A DNA stretch of 64,000 bases from Pelargonium tetragonum (Eukaryota; Streptophyta; Magnoliopsida; Geraniales; Geraniaceae), in NCBI GenBank assembly GCA_036897445.1, contig JAYMTL010000086.1, forward strand, positions 20,376 to 84,375, given 5' to 3'. Under the pieces are notes generated by a model. It saw only the letters and a program-made list of their open reading frames with translations, was not told the DNA's origin and ran no database searches. Below, in pieces: positions 1 to 15,354 of the stretch (position 1 is its first letter; each line of letters starts with the position of its first letter). A program made the position numbers and the translations under genes.

Positions 1-3000
1 GTTATTATTAGGAACATTTTTATTGTTCAAGACCTTGGTAAAGCCATAATCTTCCTATATTCTTAAAGAAATTTACCACGCCCTGTGGCATTTATTTAGA
101 CCTTCTTACTCGAGCCCAGAAGGAAAAACTTAAGGCGGGTTTGACTTTATATTATACTCATAGGATTTGAACCCTTGGCATGTTGCTGAGTGTTCTTGTT
201 ATAACTTGTACTTATTAGAGCTATACTTCGAATAATTGTTTAAGGACCCCTAGGTACTGACTTTAAATACTGGAGCCGGAGAATTATATATATAAGTGAT
301 TTTTAAAATTATTAGCTTTTAGGCTCGTTGATGAGTGAAGGGTCCGGATCTCCTTGTCTAGCACTACTTTTTAGTTAATTAAGACAGATACTCCTCTTTA
401 CGAAAGCCGAAAATCTTGTGTCCGTTGTTTGAAAACTGACTAAACTCCCTTTTTCAACTAGGGAAAAGCCCTACGTAAAGACTTAATACCAGATCCTTAA
501 ACTTAATTTGAAAGTAGTATTTAGGAGACCCCGTAGCCTGTTCTATAAACTAAGAGATTGAAATTCTTGTACAGGGTAAAAACAATTCTAAAATAAATAA
601 CAAAGCAACGCCAAACCGAGAAGCTAGTACCGGGAAAACCCCCTTGTTTTACCTTCTAGTTGTCCCCGGATAAACCAAAAGCCTTTACTTTATTTTATAT
701 AATAAGGGAAAGTTTGTTAATATTATTCGAGGAGTTACGCAAGTAAAGTGGATTGCTCTGAAGGCCCCAGTCATTTTTAAAGGCAGAGCAGGGACCCATC
801 GACACGGGAGTAAGCCGATACAAGAGGGATATACCTTAACAAGACAATAGATAGATATTACTTACTACTACAGAATACCTAAAAGTAAGGGGAACTTCTT
901 AGCTTTTGGAGGAGTCATTGACAAGCTAGGGAATCCTTCAAAATTTTTAGGGTTTGCTTTGGGCCGAGTCTTGTCTTTACTAAGAAGTCTCCGCGGAATC
1001 CATCAAGGGGTATCGGGTACAAGGAGCTATTCTAGAAGGAGTCATAACCTCACCTCATTATTTAAAACTCTTCTTTAATTCTTACATCCTACTAAACTAA
1101 CCTTAGTCATTTCCACCAATTAATTACATTACCTTACATATACTACTTATAAAGAGTCCCTTTTAGTTAACCTCTAACCCCTAAGTAATAAAAAGACTTA
1201 ACGAACCGAGAGCTCCCTATTTCCGGTAAATACCTGTAACTATAATGTTACTCTTCTTATCAGACCCCTCTTTGCTATAAGGATCCCTGCCCGACCTAGT
1301 TATTATTGCTATGACTCAATTATGCGTAACCTGTGATTTTCTGTGAATTGCGAAAAGTTACGATACCTTATATCTTCCGTGCTTTAAAGCCATCTCAAAG
1401 AATTAGCGCCCCGGCCCGGAGTGGTGTGCTTATAAGTTAAGTAGTAAAAAGTGGGCCAGAATATGAAAATAGATACGTTATTGAAGTCCCGTAAAATTCC
1501 CGAGTACCTTGAGACTCTCCTTTTCAAAAAGAGATTATTGCGACCTCTCAAGATTCCAGATTTTAACTAAAGAAAACCTATATATGTTATACTACCTGTC
1601 CGTTAACGTTAAAAATAGACCCCTCCTTCTTTTTGAGAGAAACCCCTTGTGCAAATAGATTAAATCTACTTGTTTATAAAAGAGCTTGAACTTACGACTC
1701 CTATTAAAAGAAATCAAAAGAGACTTATTTAAGTGCAAGGCCTTTTGTATGTTAGGACAAGACAGACACGGATCTAAACTACTTTACCGAGAAAGTTTTG
1801 ACAGCATACGTATGGAATTTTCCTATAAGAGATACTACAGCGGGTCCTATTTCATATGTTAGTCAAAACTGTATGCTATTTTCTCGGCTTCTGCTCGGGA
1901 TGTTTTCACAAAGAATTTACCTCTTTTACAAGTAATTCTAAAGCTTACATTAAGTTGTAGGTAATACGGATTCTTACTTTTTTGAAAATAGGTTCTAGAA
2001 TGCTTTTTGAAATGGAAAGCGGGTCTGAACGCTGGGTAAAAAAGAATACGAATAGGTTTTTTATATAAACCATAAGAATTCCGTTAAGGTTAACCCTATT
2101 CCTTTGATATTCTAGGAATCCCTTTTAAAAGTCTTTTTTTTACTTTGATAAAGGCCCTGCTTACCCAAGCAAGTTCTTCTTTTTCAGAAGCGGGACCTTT
2201 TATTATTTGCGTTTTTAATTCTAAGGCTTTTCGAGAAAAACTCCTACTGTGATGTATAACTTCCTTATAATTTTTGAGCTTAAAGCCCTCTCTAAATCAA
2301 TTCCTTTGTGGTTATCCTAATTTGGTCGAAATTGCAAGATTAGACCGGGATCCCTTATTTGTTAAATTCTATTTAGAAAGGTACCGCTAAGTTCTTCCAA
2401 GGACCTAGTATCTGTTATACAAGCTTTTTCTAGGGAGTTAAGCTATATAGCTAACAAGGGTTTACGACCTCTATGATAATCAAGAAGCCGAGTACTTTGT
2501 CTTTCTTGTATTGCTCCGGGTTTTACTGCCTCTATATTAAGGATTAAGGACCCAAGTCTCTTAGAGGGTTTTCTAATTTTTATACGGCTGGCACCCCGCG
2601 GGTTCACTTAGGATTTTTATACTAAAATTTCATATGCTAAAATAGATTTTACACCCTTTCAAGTCTCTTCGGAAGCACTCCTGCTTAAGGTAAACTCTAT
2701 ACTAACGAGCCCTAATATTGTTTAAAAAATTCTACGGAGGGTTCCAAGGAAAAAGAGAAAGGAGAAACTTTCAAATAAATAGGTTGCTGGGCCAGAAGCG
2801 GGGGCGTCTTGAATAGGATCCTTATTAAATTCAATGCTCCGGTAAATTTGACTTTTTGCTAATAAAAGCATCTAAACAAAGAAATAAGCCAAACACTAAT
2901 ACTAAGAATTTAGAAGCTTAATACAAAAAGCCCGAACGGGGCTAACGAGAAATAAACAAGTACTCTAACTAAATGCGCGAGCTATAAAAGCAAAGGCTAG

Positions 3001-6000
3001 GATATCCCACGAGGGTTAATTTAAGTTTCTTGACAAGAAAAAAGGTAATGTAATTAAGAATGCTTCATAAAGCAAAAAAAAAACTATACCGACTCAATAC
3101 AAGTTTTCCTTCTATAGGGCTCAAGCCTAATTTTATATACAGCCTAACCTATCTTACAAAGAGTAAGTCATTAAAAAAAGATGCATAAGTTCTCCATATG
3201 GGTACACCTGCTACTAAATTTCCTTGCTAAATTCTTTTTTGGTCTTTCTTTTATTATAAAAGATAGTTAAGCTTAGGCACTTTTTAACTAGCACACAGAG
3301 GGGTTTATAACTTCAGGAGAGTCTTCCGTTTATGTAACGGGATATTTTAGACTTCTAAAACATTAGACTTATCTTTGTCACAAAGAATGTTACTTCACAA
3401 GGTTTCTTTTTTAATCTAGTTACCCCTTTTTTGTACCCCCAAGTTCTCTAAATGAAAGAATGATTTATATACATTGTTCAACTTTTGAACCCTTATCTAA
3501 CTAAGTTTATTCAGGGAGACTTTTTCTCTGTCTACTTAGAGATCTTTATCCGCTTTTTCCATGGTGAGAAGTTGCAGAATTTAGTAAAATAATAGGTCTT
3601 CTTGGACTAGGAAACCCAGACCCTGGTAGTAGTAACACGACGGTGTCTTGACTCATCATACAAGGGTTCCATTTCGACTATTCCAGATCAAATTCTTAAG
3701 ATATAGTTGGAACAAGTTGCTTGGGAATACTAATTTGAGAGTCGGTAGGGGAATAATCTTTTATCTTATAGTTTCTCTTTTTTCTTGAAGTATTTATCTT
3801 GTTGATATTTAAAAACATCTGCAAGAATAAAGTATCTTAACTCGTTGGATTCTCTGGGTCCTTGTAAATAAATGAAGTCTAGAGAAAGCTTAATACCCCG
3901 GAGTAAGAAATTCCGCCAATTTCTTATTAACTCTCCTTTTTAAGTTAACTCGATTTGGTAAGGACATTCACTTTTTCGGAACTCCTTAATGCTTACAAAG
4001 GGGCTCGCTAATGTACTCTAGTAACGAGTTTTCTTAATATTAACCGAGTCGTATAAAATTCGTACTTTTTTTGCCCTAGTAATTTTGTAACAATAGCTTT
4101 AAATTCTAGGAATCCGGGCAGCTTTTGCTTCAGGAAACAATCTAATACTAAAACCAAAACGGGCGGTAGCCAAGAATTTTTCTTTTATGAGAAGGAGGTT
4201 AGTACTAAACCTTTTTGTATCACTTGAGTAGGAGTTTTTTAGTATCAATTTTTTTGTGATTTAAGGATCGGATATAAAACCTCTGGAAGTACCTTTTTTA
4301 TATAATATCCCCTTACCTTCGAAGTTCTCCTAAAGAACTAAATTAGAATAGTAATTTAGATTAAAATAGGAAGGCAAAAAGAAGCCCCCCTCCTTTCTTT
4401 AATTATGTGTTAAAAGTATCCTTCAGCTTTCTGCCCAGTAGAAAAAACCCCTTTTACTGTACAGGGATACCGCAAGAGCTTAGGATTTTATCCACTTTTG
4501 GTATGCCCACACACTGGATATGACGAGGATCAAGCAAAAATTAGACTATAAGAAAACTACAAAAAGAATCCCGAATACTCAATCTGTCTGGGCTCTATTT
4601 AAAAATTATAATAGAACTTCTTTTATGCTCGCTACTTAGGTATCCCCGGCAATTCAATACCCTTCGTGATGGAACTTTATAAGTCCCCCTTGTTTCTTGT
4701 CCCGTACTCTTGACTCAGTAAAACTTTGTTCCTAATCAACTCAATTCTATAACAGTTACGCATTTAAGAGCAATCTGCCTCCTGCTGTAGGGAATATACG
4801 AGATATTTACTGGAAGAAAAAACCCTGGGCTTGTCTAGTATATTAATAGAAAATAAGACCTCTTTGTATTCTATAGAAGGAGAAGAACCCACAGAGTATA
4901 CACTATAAGGGATGTATACCCGTGTCAAACTAAAAAGAGTTAGGTCGGGTTTTGTCAATTGCCTAAAGCGCAGAGTCAAAAAAGGCTTTCCCTTTTTATA
5001 TAGCGAAAAAAATGAAAGAGACAACTGGGAAGCTCGATATCTAGAAAAGATTTATTATGATTATGAGTGACAGAGTTTCCGCTTTTGTAGAAATCCGTTT
5101 ACGAACTCTCACCCTGTTCAAGTAAACTTGCTGCTATATCCTGGTTAGTGCATCCATCGAGGACATTCCAAACTTTTTTGAAAACGGATCCTCAAAAATT
5201 GAATTCGTGGTATGTCGACCGCCCTCTCCTTTCTTTCTCTCTTTTCAGTTTACTGCTGATTTGTATAAAGAAGTGTTATACGTTTGTACCTTTGAGGTTT
5301 TCTAGAAAATAGAGGAATGAAAATCACTATAAAGAACTTGTATGACTCTCGAAACAGGGAATAGATTAAGGTAAAATTTATATCCAGGATCTGCTCCTTT
5401 TTAGTTGTACTTCGGTCTTTTAGGGGATAGCTTTGGTTTTGGTAAGAAGGGTTTCCCGTAGAATTAAGTTGTGCTGAATTCAATACTTAGTTTTTTAGAA
5501 TCCGTATACAACCATACTTGGTAGAATATTCAACTCTGCTTTTGACTTTAATAGTTTAGACTTTTGGCAAAACTATTACGGAGAACTTATGAAGATATCC
5601 AGATATTTTCTTTTTTCCAAGAAAAGAATTTTGAGAATCTTAAAGGTTTGTTTCACAAGAGAGGGGCCATTTACTTATGTTTTACTAACATATTAGGCAC
5701 TAAATTTTCGCTTCGTTAATAAAAGGGACCTGTGTACTAAATTCCTAAAAATCTTCCCCGGGTTTCGAACGGAGTCCCATTTGTACCCTTAATTTAAGTA
5801 AAAGAGAGACTGGCTGCTAGTTAGAATCCCTGCTTTAGGGCTTTTACCCTTGGCTATAAATCCTATTATAAACTTTGATTTACAAAACCTTAAAATTCCT
5901 TCTTTCTTTGAAGTCCCGGCTTCTAGAAGTCTTTCCGAGAGAATAACCTAAGAAGGCCTGATTAAGGGTTATTATGGCTTTAGAGAGCGGGTCGCTTTTA

Positions 6001-7129
6001 TGCGCTGGAAGTTAGACTTTATTCTACACCGCGGTTTTGGTACAGTTATAGGGCCCTGCTTGCCTGTGCGTGGTATACATTTTTTTTTGTAGAGTAGAGA
6101 AGTGTTTAGTGACATATAAGTAATTGCCAGACAAGATAAACATATCAAAGGCTAAAGCTTAAATAGAACGAGTTTCAGAGTCTTATATGGAATCCCATTA
6201 AGACAAAGCTACTCCAGAGTTTCTGAATTATTACAATAAAACTGCCAAAATTTTCAGTTTATAAGGAAAGCTTTTTAGACTTTTGGGTTTATGATTCTCT
6301 ATGGGGATAATAATTGGTATAGTTTTAAAGAAACATTCTAAGGAGTTGTCCCAACAATATTACGAATAGGCCTGTTATTTTAAAAAGTTACTTTGATATA
6401 AAGTTTTTGAAGAATTGACTTGGAGACAAGTTTGAGCCCAGTTCTTTATATAGAGCTTTCAGGCTAGTTAATATACTTTAATTAAGCAACCTTTAAAAAT
6501 TCTGCTCAGTTAAATATTAGGGATTACTTTGGTTTCATTCACTCCCTTATTGGACTTAATAAAAGCAATAACATGCTCGGGAGCTGTCTTTCTAAGCCTG
6601 GGCAAGTGTATCTAGGTATTCTTTTTAACCAGCATGTCAACACAACGGGGCTAGAGTTCAAGTTAGTTCCTTTTTGCTAAAAATAGAAAAGAATTAGAAC
6701 TTAGATTTCATTCATCTAGAAACATGGGTTCAAGTCGCTAGCTTTAAAAAAACCACTCTGATTACAAAAACTCCCCCGGATTTAGGACTCAGCATCCGCG
6801 AATATGGGCCTTAAGTCATGTTTCAAAATAGCAGGATTTTAGAAAAGATAATTTGTCATTACAACGTTCACAGTAAAGAAATCCTCAATCTTAACCAACC
6901 CACTTGAAAAACCTTTCTACTTAATTAACCCAACCCAAAAGCCTTCCTTATCTCTTGTAAAACTGTAAAACCGATACTCAAAGCAGGGAAACCCCGTCTC
7001 CTACTAAGATAAGAAATTCCCTTAGAATTCTCCTATTACTCGACTTAGAGAGTGGAAAACCTAAGTAAAAAAGGAATACATCCACTAGGTACAGTAGCTA
7101 CAGGGAACCTTATACAAATACAATAGGTC
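1..7129. other. AT-rich non-coding DNA
   Basis: No conserved gene, RNA gene or mobile element is visible on either strand. Open frames are short (under about 90 codons), mostly lack ATG starts and have no recognisable domain. The stretch carries dispersed GGAATCC-type micro-palindromes (for example 930, 995, 2115 and 4109) and two copies of the AATTACATTACCT word (1121-1135 and, inverted, 3042-3058). Confidence 0.7.
1121..1135 (+). repeat. AATTACATTACCT word, copy 1 of 7
   Basis: A 13-base core that recurs seven times in both orientations: 1121, 3042 (inverted), 7971, 16347 (inverted), 37805, 50979 and 51259. The best copies extend to AAAAAGGTAATGTAATTAAG when read in the inverted sense. Confidence 0.8.
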
Positions 7130-8290
7130 GAGCCGCAATGAGCTCACTGTTCCTAATAAAAAACGCTTTTCTTAAAAGATACCGATTCTGAAACAGAAGA
7201 GTTAGAAAGCAAAAACAATAAGAGGGATTCTCCCCTTGCTAATACAACTCCTATGCAATTTAGTACTATCTATACAAGAATACAATTAAACAACTACTAT
7301 TACTATAATGAATCCCCTAAAACCTCTCATTATACTGAACTGTAAGAATGTCCTATAACTACAACACCTATCTATGACTCTACTATATAGATACTAACTA
7401 ATACAAAAGAAGAATACAATATAGAATAACAAGAACAACACTACAAGAACACTAAGAGAGAAGTCAATAGAAAATAATAAGTCAAGAAGAAGAAGTGTCA
7501 GTAGATGGGTATTATAAAGTAAGTATATTCAAATTACTCTCCTACAAGAACCCCCTCGCAAAGCTACCGTCGGGAATAGTCATGTAAGATTAATCTCTCT
7601 CAGTTTGTATCCTCCCATGTCAGTAACTACAAAGTACTAGAGGCGAGCTTGCTTGGACTAAAACACTCTTATACTTCTTCCAATACTATAAAGAAAACTA
7701 AAAGTAAGTATAAGAGATAAAGCTCACTATACATGCTTTAGATAAGATACATAGGCTACAGGAAGACATTAGCAACAACAGGGAATCCTAACAGCAAGAA
7801 GCCCCATAGAAAGACAGGTATTATAACCCATAAATAAAAGAGTAAGAGTCTAGAGCTACAAAAGAACCAAACAAGTTAGTATCAGTAAGAATAAGTCATT
7901 TACATTTAAGAACTAAAAGAAGAAAGAATTGTTGCGGGTTATAGTGTTATCCTGTCTATTCAATAAACTATTAATTACATTACCTTCCTTCGTTATACTA
8001 CAGTCGGTAGGAAGTTTTACTCCTAATACCTACAAGGCACTAACCTCATTAATGATAAAGAATGATAAAGGCAAGAGGCATTGTCCTTAAACAACTATAT
8101 ATAACTAATACAATATTATAAGAACTGTATACTATAGATAACTGTAAGATATTCTAACTATAGGGAATACAGTAACTACATAGAGGCGGCGCAAGATAAC
8201 GGGTTATAGGAAAGGTATAGCCCCTAAAAAGATCCATAGGAAGAAAGAGTCTAGCTACTTTAGCTACCGTAAGTTTAAAAGGAGTTTTTC
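7130..8290. repeat. A+C-biased degenerate repeat block
   Basis: The plus strand is strongly enriched in A and C over about 1.1 kb and is built from repeated short words such as AGAATACAA, CTATAACTA, ACTACAA and AACAAC. The same words recur at 15411-15545, 40850-41060, 48561-48760, 50940-51410 and 51720-51830. No open frame runs through it. One copy of the AATTACATTACCT word lies at 7971-7986. It looks like an old, decayed family of short repeats rather than a gene. Confidence 0.5.
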
Positions 8291-11200
8291 TCGTATTCTT
8301 TGCCTCTCTACCAGTTGCTATTAGCAAGAACTTCTGTCGTACAGGCAGGCTTTAAAGCATCCAAGCAGACTAGGCTAGGTATCCTAGGAAATTCTACAGA
8401 ACATGGAACTTAAAAAGCTTGACTTTTCGAGCCCTACCCTACAAAAAGACAGGGGCGTTTCTCTATGAGGGTTCCGGAACAGGGTTTAGTTAACAATATT
8501 TAAGGGAGATTTTTTTTTTGCAAAAAGTCATTTTTATACTGATTGCTACTATACTCATTTTTGGTAGTTATAAGTTTTATACCCCTAAAATCTTTCTTAA
8601 AAGAACGCCCTTCTTATCTTAAGGGTTGTTAAGAATTGTTCTAGCTACAAGCTTTTTAGATAACTTACCAAAACTAGACCTCCTGTCTTTAATAACACCC
8701 CTATTTTAGATCCCTAATAAGGAACCCCTGAAGCAGGATACCTTAGACCCAAAACCTACTGCGCTTACTTGTATGACCTGAAAGGTTCTATCTCAAAATT
8801 TGGAAATATCAACTTCTTAGCCAAGATTGAGTACTAAACCCTCTTTTAAATTGAAAGTGAATTCCTACGCCTACTTATCTGTTTAGGTCTCCTTAGTACT
8901 TGTATTCTCTAGCTCACTCTTCTGTATCTCGATAACCCTCTTAAAATGAAACCTGAAAATCAGAAACTGGAAACCTCTTTTTACATTTAAGTAAAGTCAA
9001 AAAAACCCTTAAGATAACGAATACCCCGAAAAAGTTTAAGGTTCTACCTTTTTTATTTAAAATTATTTAAAAAGAGGAGTGGGTTTACCGCCGAACTTGC
9101 TATCACACCTAATAACTTATACGAAATTGCCTTAAGCAAGAAATTCGTATTATAGCCGAAGCCCCTTCTTCTTAATCCTTATCAAAAGCTTCCGTTTTGC
9201 TAGTTTGATTTTTTCATTTTTAAAAGAGAGATTTTATTTATAAAAAAGCCCGATTTCGCTCCATTTATTATGGGAAAGAATTGACTCATAGTATATAATA
9301 TATAAGGGGGGGGCTCCCTATTTCTTTTCTTAAAGTTTCTGCGCCGGAATGCCTAAAGCTGTACAAGTTAATTCAGGGTTTCGTTAGCATTTTTTAGAAT
9401 ATAGGAACCTTTTTTACAGAAAGTTTATCTTATTCTTACTTTTGTCTTTTAAGGACTGAGATCCGGGGATTCCACAAGAGAGTTGGACTTTATTAGTTTC
9501 TTTATTTAACGATTTAACGAGAAGCTCTTAATTAGAATACTTAGTTTTTAACTTAGAGTCTTTTTCTGACTAGGACTGCAGTATGGAGTTCCTTTACGAA
9601 GTGTATTAAGATTCTTCCTCTTTAAGGGCTCAATTTTTTTGGTAATAACAAGGTATATTTTTTATGCATAAAGTATGCTCTACTCCTTATACTGTAAACT
9701 AAGATTTTTTTTTTCTAAAACGTATCAAGAGAAGCTCCTACAATAATTAATAAGTAAGAAAACACTATACTTGTTTACTTGGAAACTCCTATTAAATTTG
9801 AAATTGGATTTACTAAAGAGAGTCCTCATACAGCAGAAACTGTTTAACTTATCCTTGTCACTCTCTTCTTCTTTTTCTATACTTTATAAATAAAAGCAAA
9901 AACTTTTAGAAATGCTAAAGTTAAGGGGGGTTTCGTATAAATATAACGGGCGCAACCTGTAGCACTGCAACTATATAAATAGAAAAGAAAAGCTAGCTAG
10001 TATAGTAATGGACTAAGTATGAATAAATTTGAGACTTATGACTAACACGCGAGTTCAAAAAAGAAAGAGAATTTTTATCTACGCTTGCTAAATCACAAGG
10101 ATTTTGGAACCTCAAGCGCTAACAACACAAGTTTTTAAGAATCTCAATCAAATAATCTAGGGAGTACTGCTCATATATGCCTTGTTGAAACTTACAGGCT
10201 TACAGGGTATATAAGGTATTAACGCACATAAAGCGCAGTATACTACTCCGCAGAACGTCCAGGAATGCTCACTAAATACCAAGCAGGGTCGCCGTTCATA
10301 GCTCCCCTTTTTAGACTTTGTACTTTGCCCACTAGTACCCTATTTGTTCTTCTTTGATAACTTTTTTTGACCTATTCTTTAGTAAATGAAACAATTGTGA
10401 TAAAGTCCTAAGAAGCCTATCCAGATATAGTTAAATAGCTAACCCCTAAGCTTCTCTAATAGAAAACTGAATAGAAAAAAAGGAACCTGGGAGTATTCCT
10501 CTTCGATTAACTTCCTAAAACAAGGAGGTCAAAATGAGAATGATCCTACTATATATAATGAAAAGTAAGCAAAGCTCCTATTAGACTAAGTATATGGATT
10601 TAACCAAAAGTTTTGTCATTGTCCTTGAAAAAGCTTCCAGTATTACATATGGAATTCCTTCTTTTTGTATGAGAGAGATGCTCCGCGTACTAGATATTGG
10701 TTAGGTTCCTCTGGCAAGCAGTATACTGTGTAGTATAAGGACCCCTATATAGTAGCTAGGATGGTTTAATTCCTAATCATATATTAATGAGATTGGTCTA
10801 GGATTCCACAGGTCATTTTACTGGGCTTGCTTAAGGCATATCCTTATACATTTCCAGGTTCTTTAAGCTATCAAGATTCCTTACGACAAGGATAGAGAAG
10901 AGTTAAACAAGAAATAGGCCCCTTTTACGCTTGGACTTATTTTCACTTCAAGAGAAATTAGTAGATACGCGGTTCTTAGAAATCCTTACTTCGGATCTTG
11001 GTGGCAAACCTTTTTCTTGCGTTTAGTACTTTTAGGTTAAAATGACTTTGAGAGGTGTTGTAATCTAGGCACTTCTTTTTCAAAGGACCCCCGCTTTTGG
11101 GTTTTCTTGGGATGGATAATTTTTTGGGGTATCCAGATCTTATAGGATACTCTTACTTTACTCTGGTATTCTTTTTTAGGTTTAGGGCAATTCCTAATTA

Positions 11201-13951
11201 CAGCGGTAACCAACTTAGGGAGTTCCGCAGAAGAATAGGTTTTCCTTATTTGACCAAGTGCAGGGTAACTCTTTTGGAAATATCCTAGGTACCCTAGGCT
11301 GTCTGTAGAAGATTTTTCTTGTAATAAAAAAGGGGTCTAAATTCTAAATAAAGGACTTACGAGGTTGTAGGGCACTCTTATTTTAGCAGGAAAGATTAAG
11401 ATTGTCCCTAGAATGAACCTTTGACTTGCGGGTCTAACTAGTTAAATATAGTACAAGGGCCCCCGTTTCTACTTAATATATAATAATAGCGTTTCAAGTA
11501 TTCTCTTTAAGGAATACAAGTCTATTCTAATCTAACCGGATTTCTGTGTCACCGAGTATTTTGTAGCTTTTGTTAAACTCTAGTAGGACTTTTTTTTTCA
11601 ACGATATAGTTCCTGTTTTCTAAAGTTTGCAATCCTAATTAAAAGGGGTGATATTCTATAGATAGTAAGCTTGTAAAGCCTAGTAAGTACTATTAACAAA
11701 AGGGGCTTTTTGCAGATTTAAAACCTGAACCAGGTTCTGATTTGTCTCTAATTTTCATAAGAACTGGTATCGGGTTTGGAACTACGAGATGAAAAAGAAG
11801 TTTACAAAATAGGCGTCTTATTCTACCCTTTTTGTTTTTGAGTTATTCGCTATATTTATTTAATATTTAGGGACAAACTTAAGCTGCTTAGAAAAGAAGA
11901 AGTATCTTAAAAACTTTTCGCATTTCCCTCACTTCACAAAAATAGAAAGGAAAAAGGATTTTTTCTATTTAGAATAGAATCTTGCAAATGAACGGCGTCC
12001 GAAATGCCTTATCACTCGAATTAACATTACGCTTTTTCGAGAAAATACTCTTTGGTTTATATGAAATTCTGGGTTCTACCCATTAATATAAACTTTGAAA
12101 TATCCCTCATATCAAAGCTTTGTGCTATCCGGGTCGGAAACTTGTCAAAGGAGTAGCTTAAAGCAAAAGACTTTATAAGACTCTAGGGAGGCAGTAAGTA
12201 TCCTATTTATTTAGAATGTTGTGCAGTTTAACTAAACTCTTAATCGAAAGATATAAGATATATCAATAGAAGAAGCTCTTTTCTAGATAATTACTAAATT
12301 CTATAAAACTACTTTTTAGATGCCGATCTAGAGTACTTTTTATATCCAATAGTCGGGTTATAAGCTATTACAAGGGCTGCTAAGTGTAAAAGCATCAATT
12401 CTTAGAAAAGTTTTATACTTCATAGCTTGCCTTTTCATAGAAACAGTAGCCAAATGTTAGAAGGAGTTTAGTAAATAAGTCATTTTTCTTTGTGAATAGC
12501 TATATTCTCTCGGAAACAAGTATTCATATCATATAGTTCCATGTAAATTTTAGTTGGCGATCTCTCATCCAAAACAGATATAACAAGCAAAATGGAATTA
12601 CAAGATATCCCAACGGTTCAAATCCCGGAATCCCCTACTTTGAACTTTGTATTATTTCCAATTTAGACTACAAAACTTAAGTAAATTCAATAAAGAATAT
12701 TTATCGAAAACTCTTTCGTGTTCTAGGCTTCTAAAAGGGCCTTACAATGGGGGTGCTCTTGCTCGGTACTTATCCTACTTTTTATACGACTCGCAAAATA
12801 ATGAATGAGGTGAGCAGTGCATTAATTTTTATCTTTAGGAGGTGGGCCCCTTCTTCATTCTGGGATACTAAACACTTAGGAATTTTTGGGCTTCTTTCTT
12901 AGGTATTTTATATACTGCAGTTTTACCGTACCATACAAATGAAATTTAAGAGTACTAGACTCAGTTAGATTAAAACCCAGATTTGGATACCTTATAAAAA
13001 GGACGGCCCTAGACCTAGACATAGCACCTAGGATTAGAAAAAGAGCTTCTTTTGTAAACGCGAAGGGGTTCTTTCTCTTTTGGATTTGTAAGAAAAGAAT
13101 AAACCCTGATCAACAAGTAGTTTTACATTTAAGATTTTTTTCTGTATCCTTTAGTAAGTAATTAGAAATTGAGAAATATGGGTAATGTTAACTGTAGCTG
13201 TTACACCAGAGCCTCCCTTTTTCTATTCTTAATTAAGGTTTTTCCAAAACGAAGAATTATAATAGTCTTATCTACCAACTAATAAACTATCCAGGGCTGT
13301 AACCCATCTGCAAAGAATATACCTCGAATCCAGGTTAAGTGTATCTTTAAAGTTAAAGTACCTTAACTTCGTTTCCTTGCTTTATTCAAGTGTATTTAAT
13401 TTCATCTATTTTTTAGCTTTTCAATTAGGTACTATTCTAATATTGAGAAATTAAAGTCTTTAAGCTTCGGAGGCTCTTACGAAATTGTAATTTGAGTCGG
13501 ATGAAATTCTTCCTTATTTTTATAGGATTCCTAGGTTGCTTCATAGAGTTTTGGTGTATCGGGTACAAAGCTATAAGTACTTAATATACTATCTATATTA
13601 AGGTTAAAATCCCCCTTACTATTAAATCACTCTTTATTTAGGTTTTGCAAGAGCTACTGAAAGCCTTGGGTTGGGTTTTTATTTACTTATTGTTAGCTAC
13701 ACTCTCCTAAGGTACTGTAGCTTCTATATTTAATGAGGGACTCTTGAATTAAGACTTTAATTACAGGTTTTACTACAATTAAGGGTGTATGCTACTGCGG
13801 AATTCCCAGTATATTATAAGATTTGCTCCCTCGGCTTGCTTGTATTGTCGATCCCATAGAACTCTTAAGAGATAATTTGCCGGGGATATTTTAAAACAAG
13901 GAAGTAAAAGTAGATTCAAGTTAATGCTCGAGGTTTCAGAAGTCTAGTAGT

Positions 13952-13974
13952 CAAAAGGTATGAACCCCTCTTTA
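13952..13974 (+). repeat. 23-bp exact dispersed repeat, copy 1
   Basis: A 23-base word with the core GGTATGAACCCCTC is identical to 17319-17341 in the same orientation, about 3.4 kb away. The bases just outside differ, so this is a small dispersed repeat and not the edge of a long duplication. Confidence 0.85.
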
Positions 13975-15330
13975 ATATTAATTAGAGAAACAAATTTTCT
14001 TACAAGTAAAGGACTGCTCCATTATTGTCAGAAGCTCCGGGGTTGCTATGGGTACAATCTAGAAGACTTTCTATTAGTAAAAGTGAAATCCCCTAAAAGG
14101 CACCCAAAATTCTATTTATTAAGGGTTACCATGTAGTAGGTCGAAAAAGGGCTATAACTTGGGTAGTGCTTATAATGCTAGAAGTAGTATCAGAGAAATC
14201 TCAATTAAAAGCTCATCAAATTACTTGGTAAAGCCAGAGTATCCTACAAGTATAAAGTCAAAGGTTCAAATCTCTAGAGCTTCTAGAAAAAGGGTATCCT
14301 TTTTTAGAATTCCGTTTACACTAGACAAAGCTTACTATATTCTCACAAGTATTCCCCTGCTATAAAATGACTTATATAAAGACTCCTTGTTTACCCTGAG
14401 AACCCCAATTGAGGTCAATCTTTTGGGTATTTCAAGGACAGTGTGAGAAATTCGGGGATAATTTAATATTAACAGAGCCTAACCTTAAAAAATCTTTACT
14501 TATAACTTTGCTTTTAGAATGAAGGTGGAAAATGAATTTTTCCTGGCCCACTTTAATTAATTTATGGTATTACTATGAAGCAGTATTTCTAGATTACCCG
14601 TATTCCAGTAATTAAGTTTTCTTTCAATCCGAGTTCCGGGGCAAGGGAAGACTTTTCATTTAAGGCTACAAGACAGACTTTATTTTGTACTATATTTCAG
14701 AGAGATTTGGACTCATATCAGAATAATTTAGTTCTTTCTACTTTTTGTTAAGCTTTTTATGTGTCCCGTTTTTTATATTCCTAAAGCAAGTTACAGGGTT
14801 GCTAAACACTTCTTTAGCTCTTGGCACCTCTTTTTGAAGGAACTACAAAAGCTAACACCACAGTTTCACCCAAGTTGTTTAAAGCACTTATTTCTACTCA
14901 GAAAGTACCTTATTTGGAACGCCTTAACTTGTATATTCTACGAACTTTGCCCTACTTTTTCTTCTGTTTGTTTTATAGGAAACTCAAGTTTTAAGCGATT
15001 CTAGTTGTACTCTATTCAATAAAGATTCCCTCTTAGCCGACAGTTTTTACTTAAAAAGGTGTAATATCTTCTGAATTTCCGTTTAGGAGATCCATAAAGA
15101 AAATCCCTATCTCAGTTCTGGTAAAGTAAGAGAAAGTCTAAAGAACTAAGGCTTTGGGGTTGGGCTAACAGGGGTGGTTAAAACGAGCCCGTTAAGGATT
15201 TTACTAATAGTTAAAATCAAACTAGAGCAGGAATTGTAAAACTGCAAAAAAGGAGTTCTTAACTAAGACTTTTTAGAGGATGGTAGGCTTCTAATAAAGG
15301 GGTTCCTTTTTAGATTTGTATTTAGGAAGT

Positions 15331-15354
15331 TATAATATATATATATAATATATA
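15331..15354. repeat. TA-rich simple repeat
   Basis: An imperfect run of alternating T and A, 24 bases long, in non-coding sequence. It lies just upstream of the small A+C-biased block at 15411-15545. Confidence 0.8.

Noticed and set aside
12560-12640. GGTTCAAATCCC resembling a tRNA T-loop
   Set aside because: No matching acceptor, D arm or anticodon stem in the preceding 80 bases.
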